From Tanypteryx hageni (Eukaryota > Arthropoda > Insecta > Odonata > Petaluridae): a stretch of 64,000 nucleotides of DNA. Below, in pieces: positions 32,137 to 45,400 of this stretch. How positions within the stretch are numbered: the stretch's first letter is position 1; each line of letters begins with the position of its first letter. The DNA is taken from the NCBI GenBank assembly GCA_028673005.1, contig CM054120.1, forward strand, positions 59,456,057-59,520,056, written 5' to 3'. Below the pieces are notes generated by a model that saw nothing but the letters and a program-made list of their open reading frames with translations, did no database searches and was not told the origin of the DNA. The position numbers and the translations under genes were made by a program.

Positions 32137-32305
32137 ATTTAGAAAAACAATTGAATTTGCTATAGATGATTTTGTGTCAGCTTAAAAGTTTACAATTACT
32201 TGTTAAATAATAACCCATCCACGCCAATAGTTCATATTTTTCGTCATGCGGAGAATAGTTGAGCAAGATTTTCAAAAGGTAAATATAGGTACATTGTTTC
32301 GCCAC

Positions 32306-33692
32306 CAGTGGTGTAGTGCTGGGGGAACGCGTGCAAACGGCGTTCCCTCTCTATTTTTTTAAATCCGAATTTATGCTCCGTCTACACTCAGTATTTAAAG
32401 CTGTGATTAAAGTGACCCTGTAGTTAATCGTCTCGTGTAGGCGTCCAACCACCATTTAATCAGAGGGTACATTTAAATAGGGGTCGAGACCCCATTTTAA
32501 ACATATTCGATCGTCGTTGTTTACAATTAACTTTAAGATGGCGTACGAGCGCACGAATCTATCGTCTGGCATTTAGGAAGCAATTCTGGGAAATGATTAA
32601 TTCATCAATGGAAATCCTAGAAATGCTATAAGCCATAATAATATAATAAAATAAAATTAATTTCAGCTTTTTAACAATGGCTTAATTTTTGTTCCTTAAG
32701 AAGGGAATTTAAACCCTCCTTCCTACAGAAATGTTATATTTAACTTTTTTCAACACGAATAAACAAGTTTGTAGTGAAATTTTATTAAGTGATTATTATA
32801 TTGAGTTAGGTATATTATACTTAATATTCTTAATAGAAATAGAAGAAATAAAAGAAAGTGTAACATGTGCAAAAGTTTGCACGAGTGATATTGAGTGCGG
32901 AAAAGTAATTACACAACCTAATTTTAGTGCGACGTCAAATGCTGAAGTGACACTGCCAGGACAACATACAACTGAATGCGAAAATTATGAATCCAAGTCT
33001 GCATGGCCTGAAATTTGGACTGCTGAGATGCGGGAAAATAAGAAAAAGGCTTGTAAGTGATTCTGGAAAAATCGGTTGTGCAGCATGCTCTAGTGTGACA
33101 AATTTAGGGCCATTTACATCACAAAGTGCTAGTATTTTCAAGAAATAGAGTTCGGTTTCAGTTTCTTTTAACGGCAGCACAATATCAGTGCAACTATCAT
33201 CCTTTAGAAAAAAATGTTACCTCCATTCAAAGATGCAGTCACACATCAATGCTGTAAAAATTCTTCAGAGTACAAGGGAACAACAACTTGAAACTATTAT
33301 GGACCGTTTAAATAAATCTGAATTAGAGGTTACCTGCAAAATATTTAGAACTTCATATTATATAGCCAAAAATTATAAACCATATTCTGACCAGTTTGAT
33401 TTGTTGCAGTTGAAAGAATTAAATGGCACAGACATTCCACAAGGATCGCGTTCACGATTTAGTGCTATAAATGTAATTGACCATGTTGCACAAGAAATGA
33501 GATCAAGAGTTTGCAAACACTTCCTCAAAATAAAAGGAAAACTTGTATTGTACTGTTTTGAGATTCTGAAATAATGATAAGCTATACATCACCATTATTT
33601 ACATCATTATGGGTACAATTATAGTCCCCCTTGTTTCTTGTAACACTTTAAAAATGCGTTCCCTCACGTCTTTATTTAGCACTGCACAACTG
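32306..33692 (+). mobile_element. hAT element (KIAA1586-like transposase), 1.4 kb, bounded
   Basis: The left end CAGTGGTGTAGTGCT and the right end (reverse complement CAGTTGTGCAGTGCT) agree at 13 of 15 bases, and both are followed by a subterminal gaacgc-type block (ggaacgc on the left, gggaacgc inverted on the right). Flanking 8-mers TTCGCCAC (32298-32305) and TTTGCCAC (33693-33700) match at 7 of 8. The interior carries the N-terminal part of a hAT transposase, so the element is internally deleted and dead but its ends are well preserved. Confidence 0.9.
32860..33574 (+). pseudogene. hAT transposase N-terminal part, E3 SUMO ligase KIAA1586-like
   Basis: Reads PEIWTAEMRENKKKACK, then in the next frame SDSGKIGCAACSSVTNLGPF (a TTF-type zinc-finger region; the family reads close to W-L-x-x-x-x-G-K-L-G-C-x-x-C), VSVSFNGSTISVQLSSFRKK, SHINAVKILQSTREQQLETI, SELEVTCKIFRTSYYIAKNY and VIDHVAQEMRSRVCKHFLKI, where the text shifts frame and ends. 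This matches KIAA1586/ZMYM-like hAT transposases up to just before the first catalytic aspartate (K-I-x-V-L-I-D-E-S-T in the family), so the catalytic domain has been lost. At least two frame breaks and one stop interrupt it. Confidence 0.88.
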
Positions 33693-33700
33693 TTTGCCAC

Positions 33701-36700
33701 ACGCCGCACAGTCGAAAATGAAAAAAATTAATTCTCTTATTCCCCATCAGGCAGTTCGGATTTTATAGAAATTATTGTCTATCAAATCCTTAATTCAATA
33801 GTATAGGATATATTGAATCTTGGCTTCAATGCTACAAAATCATCCGCTGATTTACAGATTATCTCGGAGCCAACATTTCTTCAGAACGAAAACTTTTATG
33901 CAAATATTAAATAAGCCAGTATGTACGTCACATTTCCACTTGTTATTTAAACTATTGGTTTTTAAATCCACGTGTGAACAAGGATCGAATCGATAGGTCC
34001 TTCATTTGTAAGTATGTATTGACACGAAACGGTGCATATCCACGACCCTGGTTTCTAGAAAACTAGTCAAGGCAAGCCACGAATTAATGAATGCATATAT
34101 ATTTAAGTGTTTGTATGTATATGTGCATATGCAAAGTTAATTTCCAAATAAAATTATCTTTAAAGAACAAACTAATATGGCGTCCAATAATAACCATTAT
34201 TTTTTCGATCATAGTTATTTAAAAATACAGTGCATCAAAGGAAGAGACTACATCTATGACTATAATAAATTAACAACCTACTCCAAAAAATAGCACTGTA
34301 CTAAGATGATAAGACAGCAGAAAAGAGGAAGGCATATCATCAATTAATACGAGGTCATAGCCCAAGATAGCCAAAAAAGAGCGTTGTAAAATTGATCGTT
34401 AGATAGCATTTACGCATCGTCCCTATAAGCTCAATCCGGCATCAATTACAAATTTCGAAGAGGAATGAAAACAAAAAAATATCCTTTCGCCACTAAACCA
34501 ACATCGATACCCTTACATTCTCTCGGAAAATTCGTCGAACAATCGCCTCTTGACATTTCAGATTGTATCAAAGGTAAAAAACGAAATAAATAAGGCCATC
34601 GCTGGCGAATAACAAAAAATTCTATACTCGAGCTCTCGTACTGTCTATCCAAGAGGCATCGAGATATCAAGTGAACCCTATCTCGTATCGTAACACACAC
34701 GAGGCGAGGTTCTCATCGAGTGAAGCTGATCAAGTACGTCGATTACCTCATCATAAGATTCCTAGCAAGAAGAGGTTTTTCATCAGATGTGACCTCCCGA
34801 GGGAGCCACGGTCGCAGCGAAAGAGTGATATAGAGGAGAAATCGAAGCCGAGGGACCAGGCAGCCCTTCTTTAAACATCGACCGGGGGGAATCTACAAAT
34901 TAGACCTTTTGAGAGGGCAATGAGTGAAAGGGTCTCGCGATATTCTATCCAAATTAAACAGAGAAGCTTGGCGGCATAAAGAAAAGGGATCCAGGAGCAC
35001 TCGGTTGGAGGGAAAGAGGGACAAGGGAATCGTAGTGGGGGCACAAATGGTTATGGAAGAGGGAGAAGGACCAAAAGGCATGGCCATACGGGATACGAAG
35101 ACAGACGTGACTTGGGATGAAGGGGAGAATGGGACGGGGAATTTGGAGTGCGGGCGTAAGTTGGGCTGCAGAAGTCAAACGGGCAAATAAACGCAAAAGG
35201 GATTGAAAACTATCCCTTTTCTCGTCTTTTACGAAATATTCCTCTACTTGAGAAATCCTGCCCATGTCTTATAAGTAATATTACTTGGCTACATCGAAAC
35301 TTTTGCTAGTCGTATAATATCCACAGTTAATTCCCATTTTAGGGGTGGGCAAGTTTTATATATGGCAGGGCGCACCTATGGTTGCTAATTCATCTTTGGG
35401 CCGCATTGAAGTAGCTAATGCTTCGGCGGAACGGTTTAGATTTTAGATTGGAATTTACCTAGATATTTTGAGGTATAACATAAGTGAAAATATGGATTTT
35501 GGGTTAAAATTTCAAAATGGCTGTTTGATGACACTGAAATTTACACTTATGAATGAAACTAATAATAAAGTTATAATTGGCCCTTCCGACTATGTCCGTA
35601 AGCTCAGCGTCTACGCTGACGGAGAACCGATTCTTTCACTTCTGTTAGGTCAAGTCTAAGTGAAGCTAGGGCGAGGACCAAGCGGCTCTTCTTCTCCGAA
35701 TGTTTTGCTCCAGCGGAACCTTCAAATCTAATATAGAAGAGAGGGCGTCACGCTACGAGATTATAAGTAAAATATGGTTGGTAGATAATTCACATACGTA
35801 ATATTTACTCTAAAATCGCAATTTAGCTGTTATGCTCTAATTTATAGGATTGTTTAAAGAGGTTATTTAGCGGAATGTCAGAAATTATTTCACGCCTCGC
35901 AGACTAATGCGCATTTTCGATAGAATAAAATTGGTATGATTTTAACGTGAGATAAATTACACGGAGTAGAGAAATTATTTTTTAGACATTTAAAACAATT
36001 AGTATGTTAAGAAATAATAATGAAAAAGGATTTTGCAGACATATTATAAATCGTGGAATCTGATAGGAAAACTAATTGATCATTTATTTTTCGGAAGATA
36101 CTAGCGCAAGCAACCGTAGTCTGTGTGATTTCTAGGATTTGCATTTTTACAATGAATAGAAATGACATATATTGGAAGCAAAATAGCGTACTGTTTTTTA
36201 AATTTCCCTTTCAAACACGAGATTACTAAGAAAAATGACGGCATAACCACAATTGTAATGGAAGCAGCGCGCAGTTATATTTACCACGCTATAATTAAAA
36301 ATATACGCCGTTCATAAGGTATACATTAGAAAATGAACGTGGAATGAAGTGAGGCATAAAATAATAATACATGGATAGGAAGCGAACTAAAGAAAATTAT
36401 GAAAATGATGTGGAAGATGGTGTGGAAAACGATCTTAAACACGATGAAAAAAATTGATCGTACAGAGCACTTGAGTCATGTCCTCTATAATATAAATGAT
36501 ATAAACTCTATTTGGTAAAGATTATGAAAAGTATGGCGGCGAACAGGCATTTGTAAGCTCAAAAATGCTTCTTACCGAGCCATAATCGTTCATTTCGAAG
36601 CGTACCATTCGATAGCCTACCTTTGGAGAAAGATTAGTAATAAAAATCGGGGCAACAATTAAACAAACTCTCATACCTGCACGGTTCTTAAACACATTAT

Positions 36701-38289
36701 GATGCCGCTGGTTATATTACCTCGTGGACGTCTTGGAGGTAGCACGGCGTAAAGATCGATATTTATTATGGTCAGTATACACTACATAGTTACATTTATA
36801 GACATTAACATTATGAGGTACTATTTATGACATTGAGCTGTGTAAATGTATGAATTTTAATTAAACTCCTTAGAGACATTGTTGTGTTAATCGAGATTTT
36901 TTGAAAATAAACAGCAAACGAAATAAAATAACCTCCATTTCTACCTAATATGACTCATTTCAGCAAGGCTTCCATTCCGAGTGACATTTCACGAAGATAC
37001 TAAATTAATTCATCTTAGATTTATCCCCTGAAGCCTCGGAAAACTAGAGGCATAAGGAATTTAAAAAACTACTTATTCAAGTACACGGGCGTCCAAAACG
37101 AGCTTAATCATCAAAACCTCGAAATGGAATTTTTCACGATGACAATACTTCCTCTATGTGCTTCCCTAATCAGAAAGTAAAAATGAATCTAAATGTTAAT
37201 ACATGCAAAAGTGAGTCGAGTTCTCAATACAGTCTCGAACGGATGGCCACAACCGAACAACATGTTTCCATAGTTTTTGTGCCAAGAATACATATATTAA
37301 TTAATAGCCATAAAAATGTCATTTTTATTTATAAATAATTTTGGTTTACAGTTTCAAAATGTTTTCTCTCGCGTCAAATATAATTTGTTCATAATGTAAT
37401 ACATGATTTTAACAGGCCTTTCCTAGAATTTGAAATGAAGTCGAAAAAATCATCTAAAATCAAGAAAAGATAGAAAAGTGGGCGAAACTAACGCAAGAAA
37501 AACATGAAAAATTGCGGAATTAAGGCCAAACAGGCCGGTCCAATACCAGAATGACTCGCAGGAGCTCTAGAATGAGGATAAAAATTGTCAAGTCTCGTTT
37601 GAAAACATTGGTAAGAATGACACCATCTAAACAGATTTTGAGGAAGGGCAGAAATAATGATTAGCTGCAAGAAGGGTACAACGTAAAATAAACTAGTAAT
37701 AAGAAGATATGACACAAAAAACTGCTCGGACCCAAAAATACATACTACAGAGAGAGCGAAAACAACATGAAGAGATCAAACAATCAATAAAAATCTAAAG
37801 GAATTAAAAAAAATACAGCAATGAGTTACTCCAACTCAATGCACTAGCCGAAAAAAAATAGCAATGGCTTCTAATGTTTTTTTGGTAGCACAAGTACTTA
37901 GAAGGTTAACCAAATAATAGTCTATGTGAGTTTAATTTTAGAGTCAAGATTCTTCATTAGCGTGATTAAATAAATAGAGCAGAATTCCGTAATACATTGT
38001 AAGACATGATTGGCAAATTTTCAATTCCATTAGCACGTGTCACAGAACGCGAGTTTAAATTTTTTAATGTTACTTTCGCAATTTGTGGACGTTGACCCGG
38101 TGACATAATTGAATGAAAACTAAACGCATTATAAATCTGACCGTATCTTTAATAAACGCTTCATGGTTCTAAGTCACGCAAAAGAGGAATTTTCTAGAAA
38201 TTATAAAAATTGCATTTGTAATAATTTAATGTTCAAAATAGACGCAAAAGAGTAACACGTACTTTTATGGGGTACTCTATATAGTGGTT
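33701..38289. other. Long intergenic stretch, no gene recognised
   Basis: At 35340-35420 'aggggtgggcaagttt...ctttgggccgcattgaagtagc' resembles a hAT terminus, but no partner was found. 34890-35190 is purine-rich on the plus strand and gives overlapping short open frames on both strands without recognisable domains. The rest is AT-rich and carries no supported gene, RNA gene or bounded element. Confidence 0.35.
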
Positions 38290-38520
38290 GCAGCGTTAGC
38301 AAAACTTCCCGGACATTATAATTGCTTCCACCTATAGAAGTCAATTCAAATGCTGGGTAAATTTTACATAACGTACGATATACGTAGCGTTACCATCTGT
38401 AATTTAAATATCAACGTATGATTACACTATTAGCAGAACTTTCTGGGACATTATAATTACTTCCACTTAAAGAAGTAAATTTTAATGCTGGATAAGTTTT
38501 ACGAAACGCATTTCAACGAG
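38290..38520 (+). repeat. Diverged tandem duplication, ~136-bp period
   Basis: 38292-38385 (gcgttagcaaaacttcccgg, acattataattgcttccacc, tgctgggtaaattttac) aligns with 38427-38515 (attagcagaactttctggga, cattataattacttccactt, tgctggataagttttac). Moderately diverged; no coding frame. Confidence 0.7.
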
Positions 38521-38681
38521 TGCATCGTAATATTAGTTATTCGTTTTTCCTCATCACCATTGTATTAAAAAGGAGTTTATATCTACCCGCATTATTTTTA
38601 TATTATTAATATTCCAATGTGCACAGCTTGATGTTATACAAAATAAGATAAATTTCCGCAATAGTTTTTAATTTAATTTTG

Positions 38682-38809
38682 AAACGTGGCACATATTAAA
38701 TAAGTAAAGATGGAGACTACGGCGAAATTGATGTTAAATAGAATTAACTCCTTGACCGTAAAATTTTACGGTCAAGGAGTTAATTCTATTTAACGTGGCA
38801 CATATTAAT
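38682..38809. repeat. Spacer-free palindrome (31-bp arms) between 17-bp direct repeats
   Basis: Arms 38733-38763 and 38764-38794 are perfect reverse complements with no loop, centred in CGTAAAATTTTACG. AACGTGGCACATATTAA occurs at 38683-38699 and again at 38792-38808, an offset of 109 bp. Between the first direct repeat and the left arm lie about 34 bp of unrelated sequence; the right arm runs straight into the second direct repeat. Read on the minus strand, the order (direct repeat, palindrome, ~35 bp, direct repeat) is the same as at 21605-21748. Confidence 0.88.
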
Positions 38810-39983
38810 TGAATATATTAGGTGAAATATTTTTTCTGGAAATTTAGTCTAATAAATATGACCCAGAAGCTTTTGTACGGGAATTTGGAATATCAGAAAA
38901 TAGAATTTTATGTGAAACGTTTGTATAATATGTTAGCTGAAGAATTAAGACATCTTTCAAAACGGCTTATATTGTTAGTAAATAACTGATTATTAGCCGA
39001 TGATAACACATTTCCGAACACATAATAAGCGTGATTTGTTTCTCAAGTGATTGTGTGCCAATCGCTCACATTAATTAGTTTATGAACGGAAAAAATAATT
39101 ACAATATTCTCTATAATTTAAAAATATTACACTCAAATTGTTTAATTTACTCTATAGCCACACATATTCTCATTAATTTAAATATAAAATGTGCAACAAA
39201 ATAAAATGTATACGTGCTGCCCCAAAATACTAAGCTATATCAATTAGATAGTATTTCTGGAGACGCGCGGAATACAATCCATCGAGATCATAGAAATTCA
39301 CTAAACATTTTCGCCAGTTTTTCACGTAAAATAACCGTATTTGCAGAAAATTTAATTAATTTTTGCCTGTTATGTTGTATTGATCTCCTAATTTGCGCTT
39401 ACATCGCGACATATTTTCAGTAAAATAATAAGAGCAATAAACTGGTTTCACCAATTATCTATTTGAAAATAAAATAATATTATTGTTCGCTCCCGTCACT
39501 GATCGAACTTGTAATCGCAACAGATGTTATCGACCATGTCCATGCGGAACAGCCAATCTTCACCTCCCTAAACCTCTCGAACATTCTCCAAAACCTTCAA
39601 CGCAAATCACCTCTCTGAGGCGTTTCATCCAAAAGTCCACTATTCCTGAGGGCATACTTCTCTAGATACAATAGGAGGACGGGAGTTCTATTCCCAGCGG
39701 CAAACGGAAATTTTGGAGACTAGTGACACCTATGCAACTGGTGCAGGATTAGCACGCATAAAAGATCGCCACTATCTGACTAAAGGTGAAGAGTAGACGC
39801 ATGTGTTACATGTACTTCGACGGACAACGCAATAGGTATGGGAAATGCCTGACACTACGCGCTGGAGTAGAGAATCTATGTGGAGGTAGTTAAAATAGTA
39901 ATGAAGGGGACCGGACGTATCTTCAAAATATTCCTCTGGATATGGTAAACATTTGATAAGAGAAGATGAATTTTGCTGCAGGT
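38810..39983. other. Intergenic, no gene recognised
   Basis: AT-rich to about 39480, then a more balanced stretch with a 60-codon frame (39483-39665) lacking recognisable features. Confidence 0.35.
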
Positions 39984-40295
39984 CAGGCATGTCAAACTCG
40001 AAAAGGCATCAGGGCCGCATTAAAGCGATGGATGTCGTAGAAGGGCCTCATTAGGATTAAAGTTGTTTGATGAGGGCCAGAGTTAGAAAAAATATAATTT
40101 TTCAAGAAGATTAGAGGTCTGTTATGCAAATAACAATCATTCAGAAACCTCAATAACTAAGAAAAAAATTTTGTCTTCTTTACACAAAAACACATTATTG
40201 ATATAAAATCTCGAACGATTCAGTTACGACCAAAGTTCGCTTTCGGACCGCACCAAGGTGTGTGCCACCCGCGAACCGCCAGCTAGACATGCCAG
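39984..40295. mobile_element. hAT-type MITE, 312 bp
   Basis: The left end caggcatgtcaaactcg and the right end (reverse complement ctggcatgtctagctgg) share GGCATGTC and most following bases. The subterminal text (agggccgcatt on the left; ggaccgcacc and gcgaaccgcc on the right) fits hAT elements with CAGGGGTGTCAAACTC-type termini. Flanking 8-mers CTGCAGGT (39976-39983) and CTGCAATA (40296-40303) share their first five bases. Non-coding. Confidence 0.68.
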
Positions 40296-40395
40296 CTGCA
40301 ATAAACTATTTATTGAAAATTTCTTGCTATTATTGGCGATTCGTCCGAAGTTTTTGAGAGTAAGAAAGTTTTGCCACCGTTTTCAAAGAATAATA

Positions 40396-40398
<3 letters not shown>

Positions 40399-40447
<49 letters not shown>
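40399..40447. repeat. (TA)n microsatellite
   Basis: About 24 AT dinucleotides. Confidence 0.93.
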
Positions 40448-40448
<1 letters not shown>

Positions 40449-42310
40449 CCAGAGAAAATAAGCTATAAAAATTAAAAAACGTAACCTATTTTCCAAAAAA
40501 AATTCTTCGATAGAAGCTACTCCCTTTAACTAAGAGAAAACTCAAACTTTTACCATTTGTGTTTCCAATAAACTAAAACAAAGCAACAAGCAGCTTAATG
40601 TAAAAGAGCATGCAATAGTTGGGAGTAATCTGGATTGGCACAAAAAGTTATAAAATCAAAAATTAATAAGCCAGGTAATTAGGTTCTTGCATATAAATAT
40701 AACGGCTCTTGCATAGGAAAATGGATAGGTAACTGATAAAAGCGTCGAAATTATTCCGTAAAATAATACAGGAACAGTTGGTAAAATATTTGTTGTACAC
40801 ATTAAAATTTATTTCGATAAAATACAAAATTTATTATTTTGATTTAGTAATTTATACGTATTTACGTATTGAATTTGAAATAGAGTGAAGAACGTCTGTC
40901 ATATTATTCACCTTCGGATGTATCTCCTTTCAATTTAAAAACAGCTTTTTTGTATTATTTTCTATTTGATATACCACCTTTCATCGAAGATGAATTTTTA
41001 TGATACAGATGACCCTCTCATCATAAAAATAACGCGGTTATGAATTAAAAATTATTTTATCGAGGCTATTAGCACTTAAATACGAAAATGGTACGCTCAA
41101 TTTCACGGCGACAGATGTAATTGAAAATAGCCAGACAGGGCTCCAATTTGTTAAACACTAACGCTCAAGGACGTGATACGACGTAGCTAAAATGTCCAAC
41201 CCGGCTTCTACACATTGCAAAATAGTTTCTATTGCAGTCGCGGTTGAAAGTTTTTCATTAATTTTGCCATTTTTACACGATAGGTAAAATACATTTCCAT
41301 TGCATTTATATTTATACGTGGTGGTCTTACCCTTAAAACTCTGAAATCCAACAAAACTCGCTGATTATCAAGAACCGATAAAACCATATATGACCACTTC
41401 TCTTTCTCTCTCTCACTCTCTTTCATACTCAGACACACCCACCGCTGTTTTCCTTAAGAATCCACCGACCCAAATTCAAACGGTCCTCTCGCCCCTTCCT
41501 TCAAATTCCTTCAACCGCGATTTTTCTTACTGTTTACAATTTCTGGTCACTATCCTTTCTTCACCCGCTTGCCAATCGCAATTCCTTCCTTCTCTCCTTT
41601 CCCCTCAACTTTTCCCCACCCCTAACCCGAGCCAGAGACGCACCCAATGGGGGTGTATGTGTCAATGTTTGAGTAAGAACGCCTGCCTATTTTTATCTAT
41701 CCGGCCAGATTTGCAATGCCGAAAGAAAGTCCACACTCACTCAGTGAAATCACGGTTAGGGCTCAGCCCACGGCATATAAATACGTCTTTGTTGTGGTGT
41801 GATTTCATTACTTGATGGCAAATAGGCTCTTCACAAACATGATGATATTAAGAAATAAACACCACTATTTAGTATATTTTAGTAAATTATATCGGTCAAA
41901 ATGATTTACATTTTTAAAAACTGAACGAAAATATATCGATAATTCAAAACAATGCGTAAGTTACATTTGGACGGTAAATATTTTGTTAGTCTCTTCTTCA
42001 AAGTAACTTAAACGACCATATGATGTGATAGGAATTTTTTTTAATATCTAAATTTAAAATTCTTATTTAAAATTTTTTCATCATACTTGATCCGTATTCT
42101 TTAAAGATAATAAAATAATACAATAGCACGGAGTACACGAGTGCTTTAACTGTCGGAAAGTATTGGATAATTTCGAGAAAATAAGGTTTTTACCTCGTTA
42201 TTCGGCTCACTCTGTTTTATTTGTAATTTTTTATGCAACTTGGAATATTCTCACTTTTACACAGCTGCCAATAATTTAAAGCTTCTTTCGATATCTATTG
42301 AAGTGCATAT
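40448..42310. other. Intergenic with a pyrimidine-rich block
   Basis: 41395-41640 is C/T-rich on the plus strand (tctctttctctctctcactc and following) and yields a 141-codon low-complexity frame (41390-41815) that I do not regard as a gene. No other feature is recognised. Confidence 0.35.
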
Positions 42311-42454
42311 GTTCCGAAAATATAGATAAATACAATTGAAGTATTTTAGCACTATTTAGGGCCCCAGATATTGAACCGCTAGCCGCCACAATGAAACAAT
42401 CCGCCACTGGATATTTATTCAATTATATAATGTGTTCCGAAAATATAGATAAAC
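42311..42454 (+). repeat. 20-bp perfect direct repeat, 123 bp apart, enclosing a hAT-like terminus
   Basis: GTTCCGAAAATATAGATAAA occurs at 42311-42330 and 42434-42453. The enclosed sequence includes aatccgccactg ending at 42409, the inverted form of the CAGTGGCGGATT-type hAT terminus seen at 3030, plus 'ccgctagccgcc'. No matching left terminus was found, so it may be a solo or rearranged hAT end. Confidence 0.6.
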
Positions 42455-45400
42455 GAAATTGGTTTTTGCCATATATTTTCCGACTTTAATATACACTACA
42501 TTTGTGTTATTTTAAGAGAATGTTGACGTTCTCCTTAAATAGCTAGATTTATTTAACGGAGCGATTGTGAAATTGGCATTTCCTGAAATTAATCGAGTTT
42601 TCACCACCGTAAAAAACTCAAAAAATACAATAATATATATTTCACTGCGGTTTAATGATAAAAAAGTAAAAATGGCAAATATTTTTTGTTAAAATAGAAA
42701 TTTTCCGCTCGTATCCCTCGTAGTTTTACGTCACTGCGGAAAATAAACAAGAAATAAAATGGTCAGAATACTCAAAACGTACAATAACGTCTTACATAAT
42801 GTCTTTCATTTCAGTTTATAATTTGAAATGTACCCTAAGGCGGGAGAAGAAAAACGTAAGGAAGGTAATATCATCGAAATTCGCGGCGTCTGTATTCTCC
42901 AATATTTATACATCGATTGTATTTGCCGTAAAGGAATACTTCCCAAAAGAACGACCATCATGGTCATCGTACAAACCCTTTCCAAGTCTACTTTTAATGT
43001 TACAATCAAAAGACATGTGCGCTCCATCTCTATTCACGGTATATATTAACCGGCCTCACAGGATTTCATTTCAAATTAGTTGATTATATGGTATACATAT
43101 GCATGAGAATTTAAATCACTGCACACGGCAGACAGCAACATAAAATACAGTTTAACACAAAGTACAAAGGATTTTCATGATTCGTAATAACGAATTTGGC
43201 CATAACGAGGAAGGTTATATTAACCAAACTGAAAATAATGTATGAAAAGTAGTTGTATTACAAGTATATTTTATTTTAACTGAATCCTTGTCTCGTGTTA
43301 AAAGCCATAATGGATAGTTATTTTTAAATTACCGTCGGAAGACCAGAATTTTTCGTAAATTCGATCCTCTTTCATTGAGAGATGTTGCATGAACGAGGTC
43401 TTTAGAGTACGTAGTCACTATTTCATATTTTGAATAATTTCTTTACATGGATGTGCATTCCAGAGGACGAGTAGCTCTGGCTAAAGAAGTTGCAGTTCAT
43501 ATTGGTAGAGGACTAATTCATCGATTTTCTCATGTTTAACGGATAAACGCACTAATTATAATTTTGTTTGTTAAGAGTAATATCCTAATGAAGGATGAAT
43601 GATTAACCGTAAAAGAACCAATACGCGCGAATTCCCCGAAGCAAAATATTTTATACTTATAATTTAAAAAATATGCAGATAACTTAAAGAGTATAGATTG
43701 AACTATCCAGATCTCATCCTTACAAAATATTTGCTACAGTCTTATATTAAATTTTCACCCTCATTTTATTCTATTTGGGGGCAAAATCTCCGTAATACAA
43801 AATTGATTAATGGAAAGTGAACGTTTATAAGAAATAAAATAGAGTTCTACGCAAAAACATAAGTATATGTTGCTCATAATAACGAGATCGTTTTTTTAAA
43901 TCATGAAAATTCAATGTCCGTGAAGTTTAAACTAACGAGGTTATACTCTATATGGATTTTTTAAATTACCACAGCCGCTTCATACAATCTGACAATATTT
44001 AATACAATAATTCCTTTATAACATTTGATAAATTCGCCGCAATGTCGATTATCGCTTAAAAAATTAATTCCACCGCACATGTGCCATAAAATTTAGGGGA
44101 ACACCACTTCAACGTTGAAATGAGATTTTTAAAATCCCTACACGGGTTCTAGCCCTATGACTAAGTAAGCTTCTTTTGTTTGGCGTCGTTACGCAAGAAC
44201 AGACAACCAAACAAAGCTTATAAGAACCCAAACCGTATTTTCGTAGTCGGTTAAAATTTGATTCGACGGGCGCAAATCATTTAATTGAATATTTACCTTT
44301 AAAAAACCCGAGCGTCATCAAAGGGGAATGGAATTTATTAAAAAACATCCCATTTGAGAAAGTCTGTAAGATAGGCTGGATAAAAAAGGAAGACGAATGT
44401 CTTTTGTTGTGCCAAGTGGTCGCAAGGGATCAATGTTTCATGTTGAGGTCGTGCACGCGAGCTATGCTCGCCCGGTTGCAACTCTTAAAAAAAGAAACAT
44501 TCGCGTCTTTTCTTTTCTCTCTCTCTCTCTGTCTCTCTCTTCTTCTTCTTTCCGGACTCGTATGGCTGCGATGCCGATTTGAATCGCTTTGTCTGAAACA
44601 AGCTTCCATTCGCTCAGACCAACTCCCTAGGAGTATGGCCGTTAATGGCTTGTCTGCTTAAATTCGAGTCGATATCCGTGTCTAATGCGGTGAGAAAAAT
44701 AATTCGACGGACACGTTATAAACTCTTGATGGGATAACTTCAGACGAAGGTTTTCGTAGGGTCGTGGTGAAAAACTGGTGTCGGTTTTCTGTGCCTGCTG
44801 CTGCGTATGATGTACCATTGTTTGATGAGGTGTGATGACTAAATTGGAAAACTTTGAAAAGGAGCCTTTTTTATTTCGCTAAAGATATTTGTTTATAAAT
44901 GTGTACGGTCGCGAAGTGAAGAGCAACAAATCTCCCCGATTATAATAATAGCTTAACTTTTACGTAAATATAGCATAACATAAAAACACGCAAAGATAGC
45001 GAGATTTTCAGTTTTTAACTCTATGTGTGGTTGAAATACTTTTTTGTTATTTAGTCTCCGGAGATCAATTTTCTCAATTTTGTTTACCGTGTAATATAGA
45101 CAATCCCTTGGAAAAACACATTAATAATTGATCATAAGGAATATGTTTACGTGCTATATAGATTTTATTCGGCATATGATTGATTCGCTTCAAAGTCTTT
45201 GTATTGGTTTAAAGATGTGAAACAGCAGCACCATCAGTTTTACGCATTAAGTTACATTCTAACAGTCAGCTGATCTGAGCGGGTAAAATCAGACTTGAAT
45301 CCCTAGCTCTTAAAATAATAACTAAATTAGTTCATTGCATGATGATTACAATTGTAGGCATAATGCTGCGTACTAGCACTTGACCTAGCATCAAGAGGAC

